This document shows positions 18,680 to 27,700 of a DNA stretch of 64,000 nt, piece after piece. The notes under the pieces are model-generated. The model ran no database searches. It was not told the DNA's origin and saw only the letters and a program-made list of their open reading frames with translations. The translations under genes and the position numbers were made by a program. The DNA comes from HyVt-477 sp965224605 (GTDB lineage: Bacteria; Pseudomonadota; Gammaproteobacteria; Thiotrichales; Thiotrichaceae): positions 124,001 to 188,000 of the forward strand of contig CBDCZP010000006.1 in the NCBI GenBank assembly GCA_965224605.1, in the 5' to 3' direction. Numbering within the stretch: position 1 is the stretch's first letter; every line of letters begins with the position of its first letter.

Positions 18680-19466
18680 GCTGATGCGCCCCACATTTAT
18701 CGCCCTTTTTTAATGGGCAGACGTGGCCATCCAACTCATGTTCATGATCGTGATGATGGGTATAAACACCGATACCCGATGCAGCTGAAAGCCCCCCAAA
18801 CAAATTCATATATTCTGGATGTTTACTGACATCTTCAGGGTGACCACTACAACAAATATGCTGATTTAGGCAGAGTACTTTATCTGTTTTTGCCATTACC
18901 AAATGCAAGTCATGGGACACCATAATCACCCCAAAACCACGCTCTCTCACCAGCTGATCTATGAGTTGATAGAGCTGCGCCTGACCGTTGACATCCACAC
19001 CTTGTGCAGGCTCATCCAACACCAGTAATTGCGGATCACGCAATAAGGCACGAGCAAGTAATACTCGCTGAAATTCGCCTCCTGAAAGGGCTTGAACCGG
19101 GGAATGAATAACGTGGCTTGCCCCGACTTCTGTCAACACATCTTGAACACGAGAGGTGTTTTTCTTGCCGCCTAATTGTACAAAATGCTGCACGGTTAGC
19201 GGCATTTGTGCATCAATCACTACCTTTTGGGGAACATAACCAATACGCAGATTTTCCCGCCGGAATATTTCACCTGAATCAGCTTGTTGCAATCCTAGCA
19301 AAACCCGTAACAATGTTGACTTGCCCGCGCCATTAGGGCCGATCACACTGAGAATACTACCCACTTGCAATTCCAAACTAATGTCACGCAGGATTGTACG
19401 GCTGCCGACAGACAGGCTAATATCGCGCAATGATACTAATTTTTGGGATGTCAGTCCGTCACTCAT
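18672..19466 (-). CDS. znuC: zinc ABC transporter ATP-binding protein ZnuC
   Basis: The cytoplasmic ATPase of the zinc importer, 264 residues. Walker A is GPNGAGKST (about residues 39-47), the ABC signature is LSGGEFQRV, Walker B is LLVLDEPAQGVD, and the switch histidine is in MVSHDLHLVM. The C-terminal tail is His-rich (YTHHHDHEHELDGH), as in other ZnuC proteins, where it may sense or buffer zinc. It overlaps znuB and is divergent from znuA. No clear Zur operator palindrome is visible in the 58-base gap. Confidence 0.95.
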   Translation of the reverse strand: MSDGLTSQKLVSLRDISLSVGSRTILRDISLELQVGSILSVIGPNGAGKSTLLRVLLGLQQADSGEIFRRENLRIGYVPQKVVIDAQMPLTVQHFVQLGGKKNTSRVQDVLTEVGASHVIHSPVQALSGGEFQRVLLARALLRDPQLLVLDEPAQGVDVNGQAQLYQLIDQLVRERGFGVIMVSHDLHLVMAKTDKVLCLNQHICCSGHPEDVSKHPEYMNLFGGLSAASGIGVYTHHHDHEHELDGHVCPLKKGDKCGAHQHG

Positions 19467-19524
19467 GATAATTCAGTTGTTACCTTGTAGAACTTATACG
19501 TGTAGGAGAAGTAGGCATGTCAGC

Positions 19525-20493
19525 ATGTCGGCTCAATGGGGCGGCATTGTACTCTTTTTTTTACTAATTGTGTTTGCTACCTCAAATAGCTATGCAGAAA
19601 ATAAAAACAATGTGCGAACCACAAAAGCACAACCCGCAAAAATAAAAATACTGTCCACCATTAAGCCGCTTCAATTACTGGTAAACGGGATTGTCGGCCA
19701 ACATGCAGAATCAACCGTGTTGATCCCGGCCAGCACGAGCTTACATCATTATAGTCTACGCCCGTCTGATCTACGCAAAGTTAACCAAGCAGATATAGTC
19801 ATTCGACTTTCAGCAAACATGGAAAGGTTTCTAAATCCGCTGCTCCAACAGAACAAACAGGTTGTCTCCTTAAGCAATGCTGCAAATATTACATGGCTAC
19901 CCGTTAGGGGAAATCATGATGGCAAGGATCATAATGACAATGACGAACACCATCACGTAGCCCAGGATGCTAGTACGGATTACCATATCTGGCTGGATCC
20001 CCATCAGGCTGAATCACTGGCCAATTACATTACTCAACAACTCAGCCAGCTTGATCCTGTTAACGCTACAAACTATGAAAAAAATAACCAACAATTAAAG
20101 CAACACATCCGTGATGAACACCGCAAAGCACAACATATATTACAGCCATTAAAAGGCTCACCGTATTTGGTTTTCCATGATAGCTGGCAATATCTGGAAC
20201 GTGCCTACGGCCTTGCTGAACCGCATATCATCAGTCTTCAAGAAGGTCTCCCACCGGGATTAAAGACTATTTATACATTAAGACAAAACATCAAATCAGA
20301 GCACATCCATTGCCTGATCGTTACACCCAATAGCAATAAAAAACTCATTAAAACAATAACCCAAGGTTTGCCCATCAAGACTATATGGCTAAACCCAATG
20401 GGTGGCATTGGAACAGAAACATCCATTAACGACTATCCTTCGTTTATTCGACACAATGCCGAGCAATTCAGCCAATGTATAAGTAGAATTTAA
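19525..20493 (+). CDS. znuA: zinc ABC transporter substrate-binding protein ZnuA
   Basis: The periplasmic zinc-binding protein that delivers Zn2+ to ZnuBC, 322 residues. The signal peptide ends near ATSNSYAEN. Zinc-ligand segments SLHHYSLRPSDL, YHIWLDPH and VFHDSWQYL are all present. A His/Asp-rich loop (DGKDHNDNDEHHH) sits at the usual position. The open frame continues upstream across the znuC start, but the ATG at 19525 gives a proper signal peptide. An out-of-frame ATG at 19517 is better placed behind AGGAGAA but opens only a short frame. Confidence 0.93.
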   Translation: MSAQWGGIVLFFLLIVFATSNSYAENKNNVRTTKAQPAKIKILSTIKPLQLLVNGIVGQHAESTVLIPASTSLHHYSLRPSDLRKVNQADIVIRLSANMERFLNPLLQQNKQVVSLSNAANITWLPVRGNHDGKDHNDNDEHHHVAQDASTDYHIWLDPHQAESLANYITQQLSQLDPVNATNYEKNNQQLKQHIRDEHRKAQHILQPLKGSPYLVFHDSWQYLERAYGLAEPHIISLQEGLPPGLKTIYTLRQNIKSEHIHCLIVTPNSNKKLIKTITQGLPIKTIWLNPMGGIGTETSINDYPSFIRHNAEQFSQCISRI

Positions 20494-20556
20494 GCTCATG
20501 CCAGCAACAACGAAATGCCTGAATAGCGATCAATTTTGTTCTAGAATAACGCCCAC

Positions 20557-21468
20557 ATGAATAATGAAGAATCAAAGGTCGTTAAACAATTAGACGACGG
20601 TACCTTATACGCAGCTCCCACTGTCATTGAAGAGTTGTTTAAATATCCCGACATGGAAAATGCCCGATTGTTGATTAGCCGGAATGGCAATGGAGAGGCA
20701 ACTGGATATTTACCGGTCGGTAATTTCATGTGGAATCCCGCCGATGTCCTCTCTTATATTCCCGCCATGTCAAACTCTCCTCCTATCAGTGCTACTTATA
20801 CTCCGGGGGCAGAACATGTGTTAGCCGAGCTATCAACACCTTATATAGACAATGATATTGTCGCCGATTTTGATCTCTGCTTTGCAAAACAAGTAGCTAC
20901 CGCAAGCGCCTATAGCTTGCCTTTTGATGAATATTGGAAATTGCTGTCGCCCTCAAGACGCAAAGATTTCCGCCGAAAACTCAACATAGCAGACCAGTTT
21001 ACTATTCGTGCCGGCAACCTCAATGACATTAAAAGGGCTTGGCCCTGGATGCAGCAGATATGGGAACAGCGTGGTCGCTTTGGTAGCACACCTTACGAAG
21101 TCTATCTGCAAGAAACTCTTTCCTGGCTAAATACCCTTCAACACACCCAACGAGCTACACTCAAAGTTGATTGCTATCTACAGAGAAACAGATTGGTAGG
21201 GGTCAATTGTTGCGTGATACATCAATATGCTGGAAAATATCACTGTGATGATTATCTCACCTGGTATGATCCAGAAATAGCTTCTGGACTAGGTATTGCT
21301 AGCGCCATAAAGAACCTAACCCACCCTGAAATGATCGGTTTTAGATACAATCTGGGCACCCCTGGTTTTCTCGATAACACCTATGGTGGACATGAGTACA
21401 AATGGCACATCATCCCCAAAAGCATAAGGCTAACTCAATCAGTATTAATAAAAAAGACCCCGCCATGA
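20557..21468 (+). CDS. GNAT-fold acetyltransferase-like protein
   Basis: A 303-residue protein resembling the BioF2-like/FemAB-type GNAT acyltransferases. Visible features are SPSRRKDFRRKLNIADQF, which matches the R-K-rich segment before the acyl-CoA domain, VDCYLQRNRLVGVNCC, and FRYNLGTPGFLDNTYGGHEYKWHI at the end. It lacks a signal peptide and is probably cytoplasmic. The substrate cannot be inferred. It starts 63 bases after znuA on the same strand and could be read from the same promoter. About 190 bases without features follow it before the RNA element. Confidence 0.6.
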   Translation: MNNEESKVVKQLDDGTLYAAPTVIEELFKYPDMENARLLISRNGNGEATGYLPVGNFMWNPADVLSYIPAMSNSPPISATYTPGAEHVLAELSTPYIDNDIVADFDLCFAKQVATASAYSLPFDEYWKLLSPSRRKDFRRKLNIADQFTIRAGNLNDIKRAWPWMQQIWEQRGRFGSTPYEVYLQETLSWLNTLQHTQRATLKVDCYLQRNRLVGVNCCVIHQYAGKYHCDDYLTWYDPEIASGLGIASAIKNLTHPEMIGFRYNLGTPGFLDNTYGGHEYKWHIIPKSIRLTQSVLIKKTPP

Positions 21469-21654
21469 TTCCCTATCATTGGGATATTTCTCCGCCGCTT
21501 CTGGACTACTCTGAATCAGGAGAGTGCTGTAAAACTTGTACAGGATTGTGACTCACTGAATTCCTGTATCTCGTTATCCCTCACACAGGCTACATTTATT
21601 TGTCGACACCTTCCTTAAACGGTGTGTAATCAGGTAAGTTGAGACTAATTGTCA

Positions 21655-21682
21655 TTGACAAGCATTCTTTATGCACTATCCT
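21655..21682 (+). promoter_or_regulatory. sigma-70-like promoter for a candidate structured RNA
   Basis: TTGACA at 21655-21660 and TATCCT at 21677-21682 are separated by 16 nt, a perfect -35 and a fair -10. Transcription would begin near 21689 and run into the structured segment and terminator that follow. Confidence 0.6.
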
Positions 21683-21688
21683 ATAGGA

Positions 21689-21878
21689 CTCATTAACACA
21701 CTATTAAACAAACAATTGGAGAATTCGATGCGGAACGAACAAATAAACAGTAGAACCTAGTCTCCCACGCTAATTGCTGGGGGGACACTATGCCACCAGC
21801 CAATAACGTGCTAGTTCGATCTTTGTCGTATTCGCATCAAAACCCTGGATGGCACACGTCTCCAGGGTTTTTTTATAC
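21689..21878 (+). ncRNA. candidate structured noncoding RNA of about 190 nt with intrinsic terminator
   Basis: The segment between the promoter at 21655-21682 and a strong terminator has no coding frame but several pairable stems. GATGCGGAACGAAC (from about 21728) pairs in two blocks with GTTCG and TTCGCATC near the 3' side. Inside these, GTCTCCC pairs with GGGGGAC around a 12-14 nt loop. The transcript ends with CCCTGGA/TCCAGGG followed by seven T residues (terminator about 21842-21876). It sits upstream of the rtcB remnant. I do not recognise it as 6S, tmRNA, SRP RNA, a Y RNA or a known riboswitch. Confidence 0.5.
21842..21876 (+). terminator. intrinsic terminator of the candidate RNA
   Basis: AACCCTGGA pairs with TCCAGGGTT around a short loop and is followed by a run of T residues. 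It would separate the RNA from the rtcB remnant that starts 38 bases later. Confidence 0.88.
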
Positions 21879-21913
21879 CTGAGAAATACACAATAATAAA
21901 ATCAGGTAATATT

Positions 21914-22225
21914 ATGCCCATTAAAAAAACGCTCAATAAGGGCGCTAATAATAGAAGTGTATCCGTACAAATTCACACCGATAATATCGACAGCCAAGCA
22001 ATGGATCAACTGAGTAATATTGCTCAATTACCCTTTATTCACCACCACATCGCAGCAATGCCTGATGTTCATCTCGGCAAAGGTGCAACAGTGGGCTCTG
22101 TCATCCCAACTAGAGGTGCCATTATTCCTGCTGCCTATAAAGACATCGACAAAGTGATGAAAGACCAGCACGATCTGGTTGAAATTGTTCACACCCTAAA
22201 GCAAGTTATTTGTGTTAAGGATTAA
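21914..22225 (+). pseudogene. internally deleted rtcB (RNA ligase) remnant, 103 codons
   Basis: RtcB is a roughly 400-residue GTP- and Mn-dependent RNA ligase. This ORF joins the family N-terminus (LPFIHHHIAAMPDVHLGKGA, then SVIPTRGAIIPAA) directly to the family C-terminus (YKDIDKVM, then VEIVHTLKQVICVK). About 290 central codons, which hold the metal-binding cysteine and histidines and the guanylylated histidine, are missing, yet the frame is kept open. It cannot be an active ligase. It may be a decaying gene, a retained mini-protein, or an assembly deletion. The ATG at 21914 has no strong ribosome binding site. Confidence 0.85.
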
Positions 22226-22305
22226 TGATTAAGAGAGAATGGGGGGGTCTTATTGTATGCCCCACCCCATGTTTATTTGCATTTATGTTAAACAAGGAGA
22301 AGGTA

Positions 22306-22623
22306 ATGGCTAAAAAAGATCAACGAAATCCTGTTGCCCGCGCCGCGATTATGCGCAAGGGCGGTGTACACGAGAAATGCCGCACCGCAAAACGGCAACA
22401 ACAAAAAAGGGAACTTGAAAAAACAGTTTCTGAGTATTTGGCGCACGATAAAACGGTCGCAGATAGCGACCGTTTTTTTCTTCGGGTACAACCATTACTC
22501 CCAGCACTCCCTCAACAGCGGTTAGCGCAAAGTTGTCTCAATTTATTCAAATCGTTACAAAGATTCAACCACAAACTGAATTCCTTTTACATCGGTTATT
22601 CTCACTCGACTTCCTGCGGGTAA
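22306..22623 (+). CDS. small basic protein whose frame is crossed by an intrinsic terminator
   Basis: The ATG at 22306 follows a perfect AAGGAG ribosome binding site. The first 58 codons encode a basic, helical protein opening MAKKDQRNPVARAAIMRKGG and rich in Lys, Arg and Gln. A strong intrinsic terminator (22451-22479) lies in frame at codons 49-58, and the first stop codon in frame is at 22621-22623, inside the antisense of nfeD. Most transcripts would therefore end without a stop codon. This is the architecture described for proteobacterial arfA, the ribosome-rescue backup gene. The sequence lacks the ArfA KGKGSY motif, so the resemblance is architectural only. I do not recognise the family. 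Confidence 0.65.
   Translation: MAKKDQRNPVARAAIMRKGGVHEKCRTAKRQQQKRELEKTVSEYLAHDKTVADSDRFFLRVQPLLPALPQQRLAQSCLNLFKSLQRFNHKLNSFYIGYSHSTSCG
22451..22479 (+). terminator. intrinsic terminator inside a reading frame
   Basis: AAACGGTCGC (22451-22460) pairs perfectly with GCGACCGTTT (22466-22475) around the loop AGATA, followed by a run of seven T residues at 22473-22479. It lies in frame within the small gene at 22306, upstream of any stop codon. Confidence 0.93.
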
Positions 22624-22995
22624 ATCCGGCCCTTGAACCGTCCACGTTCCATCCCCTACTTGCATGCGCCCCCTGCCATTCTCTATTGGGTTCGTCAAAA
22701 CATATTCCTGACCGACAAAAGCGCTTAGACGATTGTTTAGTTCAGGATCAGGGGATTCAGGCTCTGGATTCTTGTGACGAAACATACGCCATGCCAAAAT
22801 ACTTAAAACAGCCGATACAGAAAACAAAAGTATTTGTACACCTATCGACATTCCTGGAAATAACCATGTCGCGAATCCTGTCAGTAAACCAGAGAAGCCG
22901 AACCACATGAAAATAGCTCCAGGAGCAAACACCTCAAGTACTAAAAAGACGATGCCTATAATCAACCACTGCCAAAATTCCATGCTCTCCATCAA
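22555..22995 (-). CDS. NfeD-family membrane protein
   Basis: A 146-residue inner-membrane protein: two or three hydrophobic helices (about residues 8-75) followed by a C-terminal OB-fold domain (VLTNPIENGRGRMQVGDGTW, then LPAGSRVRIT). This is the short NfeD/YbbK form. It starts at 22995, directly abutting the slipin stop at 22996, and the pair is a conserved operon in bacteria. The two are thought to assemble membrane-organising complexes related to flotillin platforms. Confidence 0.88.
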   Translation of the reverse strand: MMESMEFWQWLIIGIVFLVLEVFAPGAIFMWFGFSGLLTGFATWLFPGMSIGVQILLFSVSAVLSILAWRMFRHKNPEPESPDPELNNRLSAFVGQEYVLTNPIENGRGRMQVGDGTWTVQGPDLPAGSRVRITDVKGIQFVVESL

Positions 22996-23880
22996 CTATT
23001 TCCCATCCTTATTATTTAAATCTTTCCACAATTCACTGATACCACCAATAGTGCCAACTAGACTCGTCATTTCCATTGGCATAAAGATTGTTTTTTGATT
23101 ATTTGATTCTGCGAAACGGCCCATCGCATCAACGTATTTCAAACCCAAAAAGTAATTAAGTGCTTGAGGGTCGCCGTTGCCTACAGCATCAGAAACCATT
23201 TGCGTTGCCTTTGCTTCTGCTTCGGCTTCACGCTCTCTGGCTTCTGCTAATAAAAAGGCAGCACTTTTTTCACCCTCTGCCTTGAGAATAGCTGATTGAC
23301 GACTTCCTTCTGCTTCGGTGACTTGTGCACGCTTGCTTCGTTCTGCTGTCATCTGCATGTTCATTGCGTTAATGAGTTCTTGTGGAGGATCAATATCTTT
23401 AATTTCTACACGAAGCACTTTAACCCCCCAGCTATTTGTCGCTTCATCAACAATAGCAAGAATACGATCACCGATTTCATCGCGTTTACTTAATAATTCA
23501 TCAAGTTCGAAGCCACCACACACTGAGCGTAGATTTGTCATCGTGATATTCAAGATACCTCGTCGTAAATCATTTATTTCGTAGACAGACTTAGCTGCAT
23601 CAAAAACCTGATAGAAAACCACGCCGTCAACCGTTACGTTTGCATTGTCCCCGGTAATAACTGACTGCGGTTCAATATCAACAACCTGCTCTTTTACGTT
23701 GACCTTGTAACCCACTTTCTGAATAAGCGGGAAGATAAAAGATAGACCGGGTTTTAAGGTTTTTATGTAACGACCAAAATATTCAACCGTATATTCATAA
23801 CCCTGAGGAACCATTTTCACACCCATGAAAACGAGTGCGACTACCAATGCTAAAATAGCAAATGTGAATTGTGTAAACAT
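22996..23880 (-). CDS. slipin/stomatin-like SPFH membrane protein (QmcA-like)
   Basis: A 294-residue SPFH-domain protein with one N-terminal membrane helix (about residues 3-20), then KMVPQGYEYTVEYFGRYIKT and the SPFH core. A long Ala/Glu-rich coiled coil (EAEGSRQSAILKAEGEKSAA, then REREAEAEAKA) precedes a hydrophobic C-terminus. Such proteins form oligomeric cages on the inner membrane and can modulate FtsH-type proteases. It is coupled to nfeD immediately downstream. Confidence 0.9.
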   Translation of the reverse strand: MFTQFTFAILALVVALVFMGVKMVPQGYEYTVEYFGRYIKTLKPGLSFIFPLIQKVGYKVNVKEQVVDIEPQSVITGDNANVTVDGVVFYQVFDAAKSVYEINDLRRGILNITMTNLRSVCGGFELDELLSKRDEIGDRILAIVDEATNSWGVKVLRVEIKDIDPPQELINAMNMQMTAERSKRAQVTEAEGSRQSAILKAEGEKSAAFLLAEAREREAEAEAKATQMVSDAVGNGDPQALNYFLGLKYVDAMGRFAESNNQKTIFMPMEMTSLVGTIGGISELWKDLNNKDGK

Positions 23881-24064
23881 AGTCTTCTACCTTTTTATTA
23901 TTAATACATTATTTGTGAGCTAAGATTCATTGCATTTTAGCAACTTCTAGTTAATACAATGGAGTTAATAGACGAGTTTTAAAGGTTGAAGCAGTGATAT
24001 TCATCTAAAATTCTACTGCCTGATATCAAACTATATCCAGCGTCCTTTCTTACAATATTATTAT

Positions 24065-24637
24065 CTACGGCATTATTTTCAAACTCATTATACTACCCAG
24101 TGCTGTTTTCATTTCAGCATATGTAGGTGCTTCAGCATTAGCCGGGTGGTCTTCTGCACCACCACAGATCAGACTCATTACTTGCGGTTGTTTACTAGAT
24201 GAGAGACCCATTTGAATGGTTTCCGTTATATCAGAAGGTGCATCAGAACTAGAAACTTCCAGACGAAACGAAGGTCTTGAAGGCGATCCTATTGGAATAT
24301 TCAACCCCGTTAAACCCGCAACAAGTTCAGTGTGCCGCCCACTATGTGTAATTGTAAAGGTATCAGGATTAACATATTGCCGGGTATTTTTGACATCCCT
24401 CACTCTTATTTTACAATAGGGGTCAAAACGACTATGTCTGTTACCCGTCACTTTCCCATGTTGTAAATACAAAGCTGCGCTATCAGGCTTAATAGTCAAA
24501 CGTTCGTGCAGAATCAGTTTAGACCCAGCTCGGGGATAATACCAAGCCTTACCGGGATCACTCAAATCCCAGCTACAGGCTCCTATGCCCAACAATACCA
24601 ATAAATAAACTAGCATGTACCTTCTTTTTTTGCTCAT
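24065..24637 (-). CDS. predicted lipoprotein of unknown function
   Basis: A 190-residue exported protein with lipobox LGIGAC (Cys21) after a KKRR-type N-region. The mature part is beta-rich, with cysteines in FDPYCKIRVRD and SLICGG. No family is recognised with confidence. It lies 112 bases downstream of the 2105-residue adhesin on the same strand and could be an accessory factor to it, but that rests on position alone. Confidence 0.65.
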   Translation of the reverse strand: MSKKRRYMLVYLLVLLGIGACSWDLSDPGKAWYYPRAGSKLILHERLTIKPDSAALYLQHGKVTGNRHSRFDPYCKIRVRDVKNTRQYVNPDTFTITHSGRHTELVAGLTGLNIPIGSPSRPSFRLEVSSSDAPSDITETIQMGLSSSKQPQVMSLICGGAEDHPANAEAPTYAEMKTALGSIMSLKIMP

Positions 24638-24748
24638 CCCCTAATCATAGTAAAAAATTTGCTGACCTACCTACTATGGTTACCTTACTTTGTCATAATT
24701 CTTATATGGTCTCCTCCGGTATATTTTGATAGCGTTAAACAACTCTTG

Positions 24749-27700
24749 TTAATCAATAGTTACATTATAGCTAACCACTCCTTGCGCTCCCGCTTTCAAT
24801 TGATCATTTACAGGGAATATCCATTCAATACTATTGCCATTAACCGCGGGTGTGCAGCTCGTCAAACTCGCAGGTAGTGGAGTCTCGCAAACGGGCACAC
24901 CATTGAGTACAGTAAACGCGGGCACTACATCATTAATCTTCAGGTCTGTAATGACGCCAGTGCCGACATTACTATAATAAATACGATATTGCAGAATATC
25001 ACCCGGTTTCGCCTGATTCTGAGTTTCAGTTTCAGCAGATGATTGCGTTATATTTTGTACTGTTTTACGTAGCTCCAGCTTGGAGCTTCCTAGTACCGGA
25101 TCATTCGCAGCAGCTTTACTCAAATCAGTCACTTTAAGCGTAGTGGTTCCTGCTAGTGCATTATTGTTGAAGTTAAAATCAGCACTAATCACATTAGCAA
25201 AAGTCTCACCAGCACTAACTCCTGTTGGTGCATGCACTTTGTTGATTAGACAAACATCTTGACCTGCTACTGTCACCAGATCGCTAGCAACAGCCGCCGC
25301 AGCTTCTGCTGTTTCTAATTGACCATTACAATCAAAGTCCTGATAGATCACACTAGACCAACCTGCTGTTGCACCACCACTATTACTTGAAGTGAAATCA
25401 ACTGAACCCGTACTTTTAGCAGTAAATTTATGAGCATAAAACTCAACACTTCCTGCAAGAATAGTACCTGTATTATCGGGTTCAAATGTCGGCCCTGCAA
25501 CATCTCCAAAGTCTTGACCATTAGTTTCTGCATCAACCACACTGAATTGCACTAATGCATTGGTGGTGGTTGATCTATAGTTAGCAGGGTCTTTCGCCAA
25601 AGCTACATCACAGTTCTGTGGTGTTGGAACCGTCTCGCGTGATGCTTCATACAAACGATAGTCGCCAGGAATAACGGGGAAGAATTCATAGTTACCATCA
25701 GCATCCGTGCGTGTACTGATACAAGTACCCTTCGTAACATCCAATAACACTACGGGTAAATCACTGATACCCGCTTCACTATTATCATTAAGACCATCTA
25801 CATTGCTGTCATTGTAAACCCGACCTTTAACTGGAAAACCACCGATTTTGATAAAGAGAGGGTAATCCTCAACTTCACCATCTTTAGCCATACCACTGGG
25901 TGTGCTTGTCGTTGCATCACCTGTTGCAATGGTGCTGTCCGTGGTCAAGCGTAACCGTACGAAGGTATCACCTGAGGTAATGTCACTCGGAATATTATTC
26001 CAATTGAGATTAAGACTACCGTTGGTGTTGTTCGGAATAGCAACCGTTGCGGCTTCGTCAGTATCGAAGGTGCCGTTACCATCAAAGTCTATCCAACCTA
26101 CTAAGTTAGCAGCACTTCCCGTAGTATTTTTAACGATAATGGCAGTGCTGTAAGTGGTATCCAAATCATCAATCTCATCAAAGCTAGTTACACCATCTTC
26201 ATCATCAGGTCTATCACCTTCATTATCATCGTCACTGGCGGTTCCACTGTTATCAGTATCATCACCACCAAAAGCGGCATCTTCACTATCAGCAAACTCT
26301 GTACCTAAATACAATAGTGAGTTACTAATATGATGGGCACCATCTGAAGAAAGTTTAGTTAGATAGCTATCCGGCGCATCGCCAAAGTCACAACCACCCG
26401 GTAATTCAATGGCATCAATAAAGTTGCCTAAACTACCCGCATCCACCGATTGAAAAGAAAAACGAGTAACTGTTTGTCCAAACGGGACAGTATATGACCC
26501 GCTATAAACCTCCCAAGATCCAGTTCCTGATGTGTATTGACCTTGCTCAATTAACGCATTAGGAGACCCCATGAGTACTTTGATAGTATCAGTACCTGAA
26601 CGTGCACGATGTGCAAAACTCCAACCGACCGTTGTGCCCGGTGCTAATTCAACATCTTGATAGAGTGCTCCCGATACATTAGCGTTTAACTCCGCAAACT
26701 GGTTACCTTGATAGGCAGGGACTCCCTGAAAACCTGACTCCCAAATTTCAATACTGTTACGATCTGAGTAGCTAGAACCTGATGCAGGATTGACGGCTTG
26801 AGTTGACCAACCTTCAATGGTGTCTTCCAACTGAATGATAAGACCGCTGGGTACAGTCGGATTCTCAAATCCATTATTTAATAAAGTGGGAGAACACACA
26901 TTAACAGGAGTAGCCAAAGTTAAGTTAACCGCATAATCTTCCACTTCGCCATCAGCCGCTAAACCTGTAGATGACAACCCTGCTATTGAACTAAAGCGGA
27001 AACGTGCATAGGTTTTTCCTTGTACATAAGTGGTTAATGGCGTTACTGACAAGACATTTGCGCCTGAGACCAACGACAAGTCGGTAGCAATTTGTTCATT
27101 TGTATCATCCCAGTCACCATCCTGATTCCAGTCAATCCATGCATTCAGAATTCCAGCCTTCGATGCGGTAATCGTCAAGTTATTTGCTTGTCCTACGCGT
27201 AGCACATTTAAATTTCCTGATACAGGGAATACCACACCATCATCATCGTCACTGCCATTGACATCATCTCCATCTGCATCCAAGCCAGTATCTTGGCTAC
27301 TGCTTTCACTATCAGCAAGCACACCTAGATAGGTCGCCCCATCTAGAACATGACCTGCTTCACCGTAAACAGCCGTTAAACTAGCATCAATAGAAGACAT
27401 ATCAGAAGGTGCATCACCAAAGTCTTTTTCTGCAAAAGGAGGATCACACACAATACCTTCCCAATCCCCAGAAATAATGGTGCGCTTATTACTCGCGATA
27501 CCTGTGGTCACGTTGACAGTCAACAAGCTATTGGCATTAGCACCGCCCACATTAGAAGATACAATGACCAAGTCACCATTGGCATCAAACGACATGCCTT
27601 CAATATCATAATAATCTGAGCTAGGCGCAGCACCCCCACTATAGCTAACTCCACTCAGGTTGTTCGGTGCGAGTACTGCTTGAGGATCTGCTTTGGATAT

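Noticed and set aside
19467..19524. Zur operator between znuC and znuA
   Set aside because: No palindrome resembling the gammaproteobacterial Zur box (GTTATANNNTATAAC type) can be seen in this 58-base gap, although regulation by Zur is usual for these genes.
21780..21876. tRNA or Y-RNA-like element in the candidate RNA
   Set aside because: A GTTCGATC sequence looks like a T-loop, but the surrounding bases do not form a T-stem or acceptor stem.
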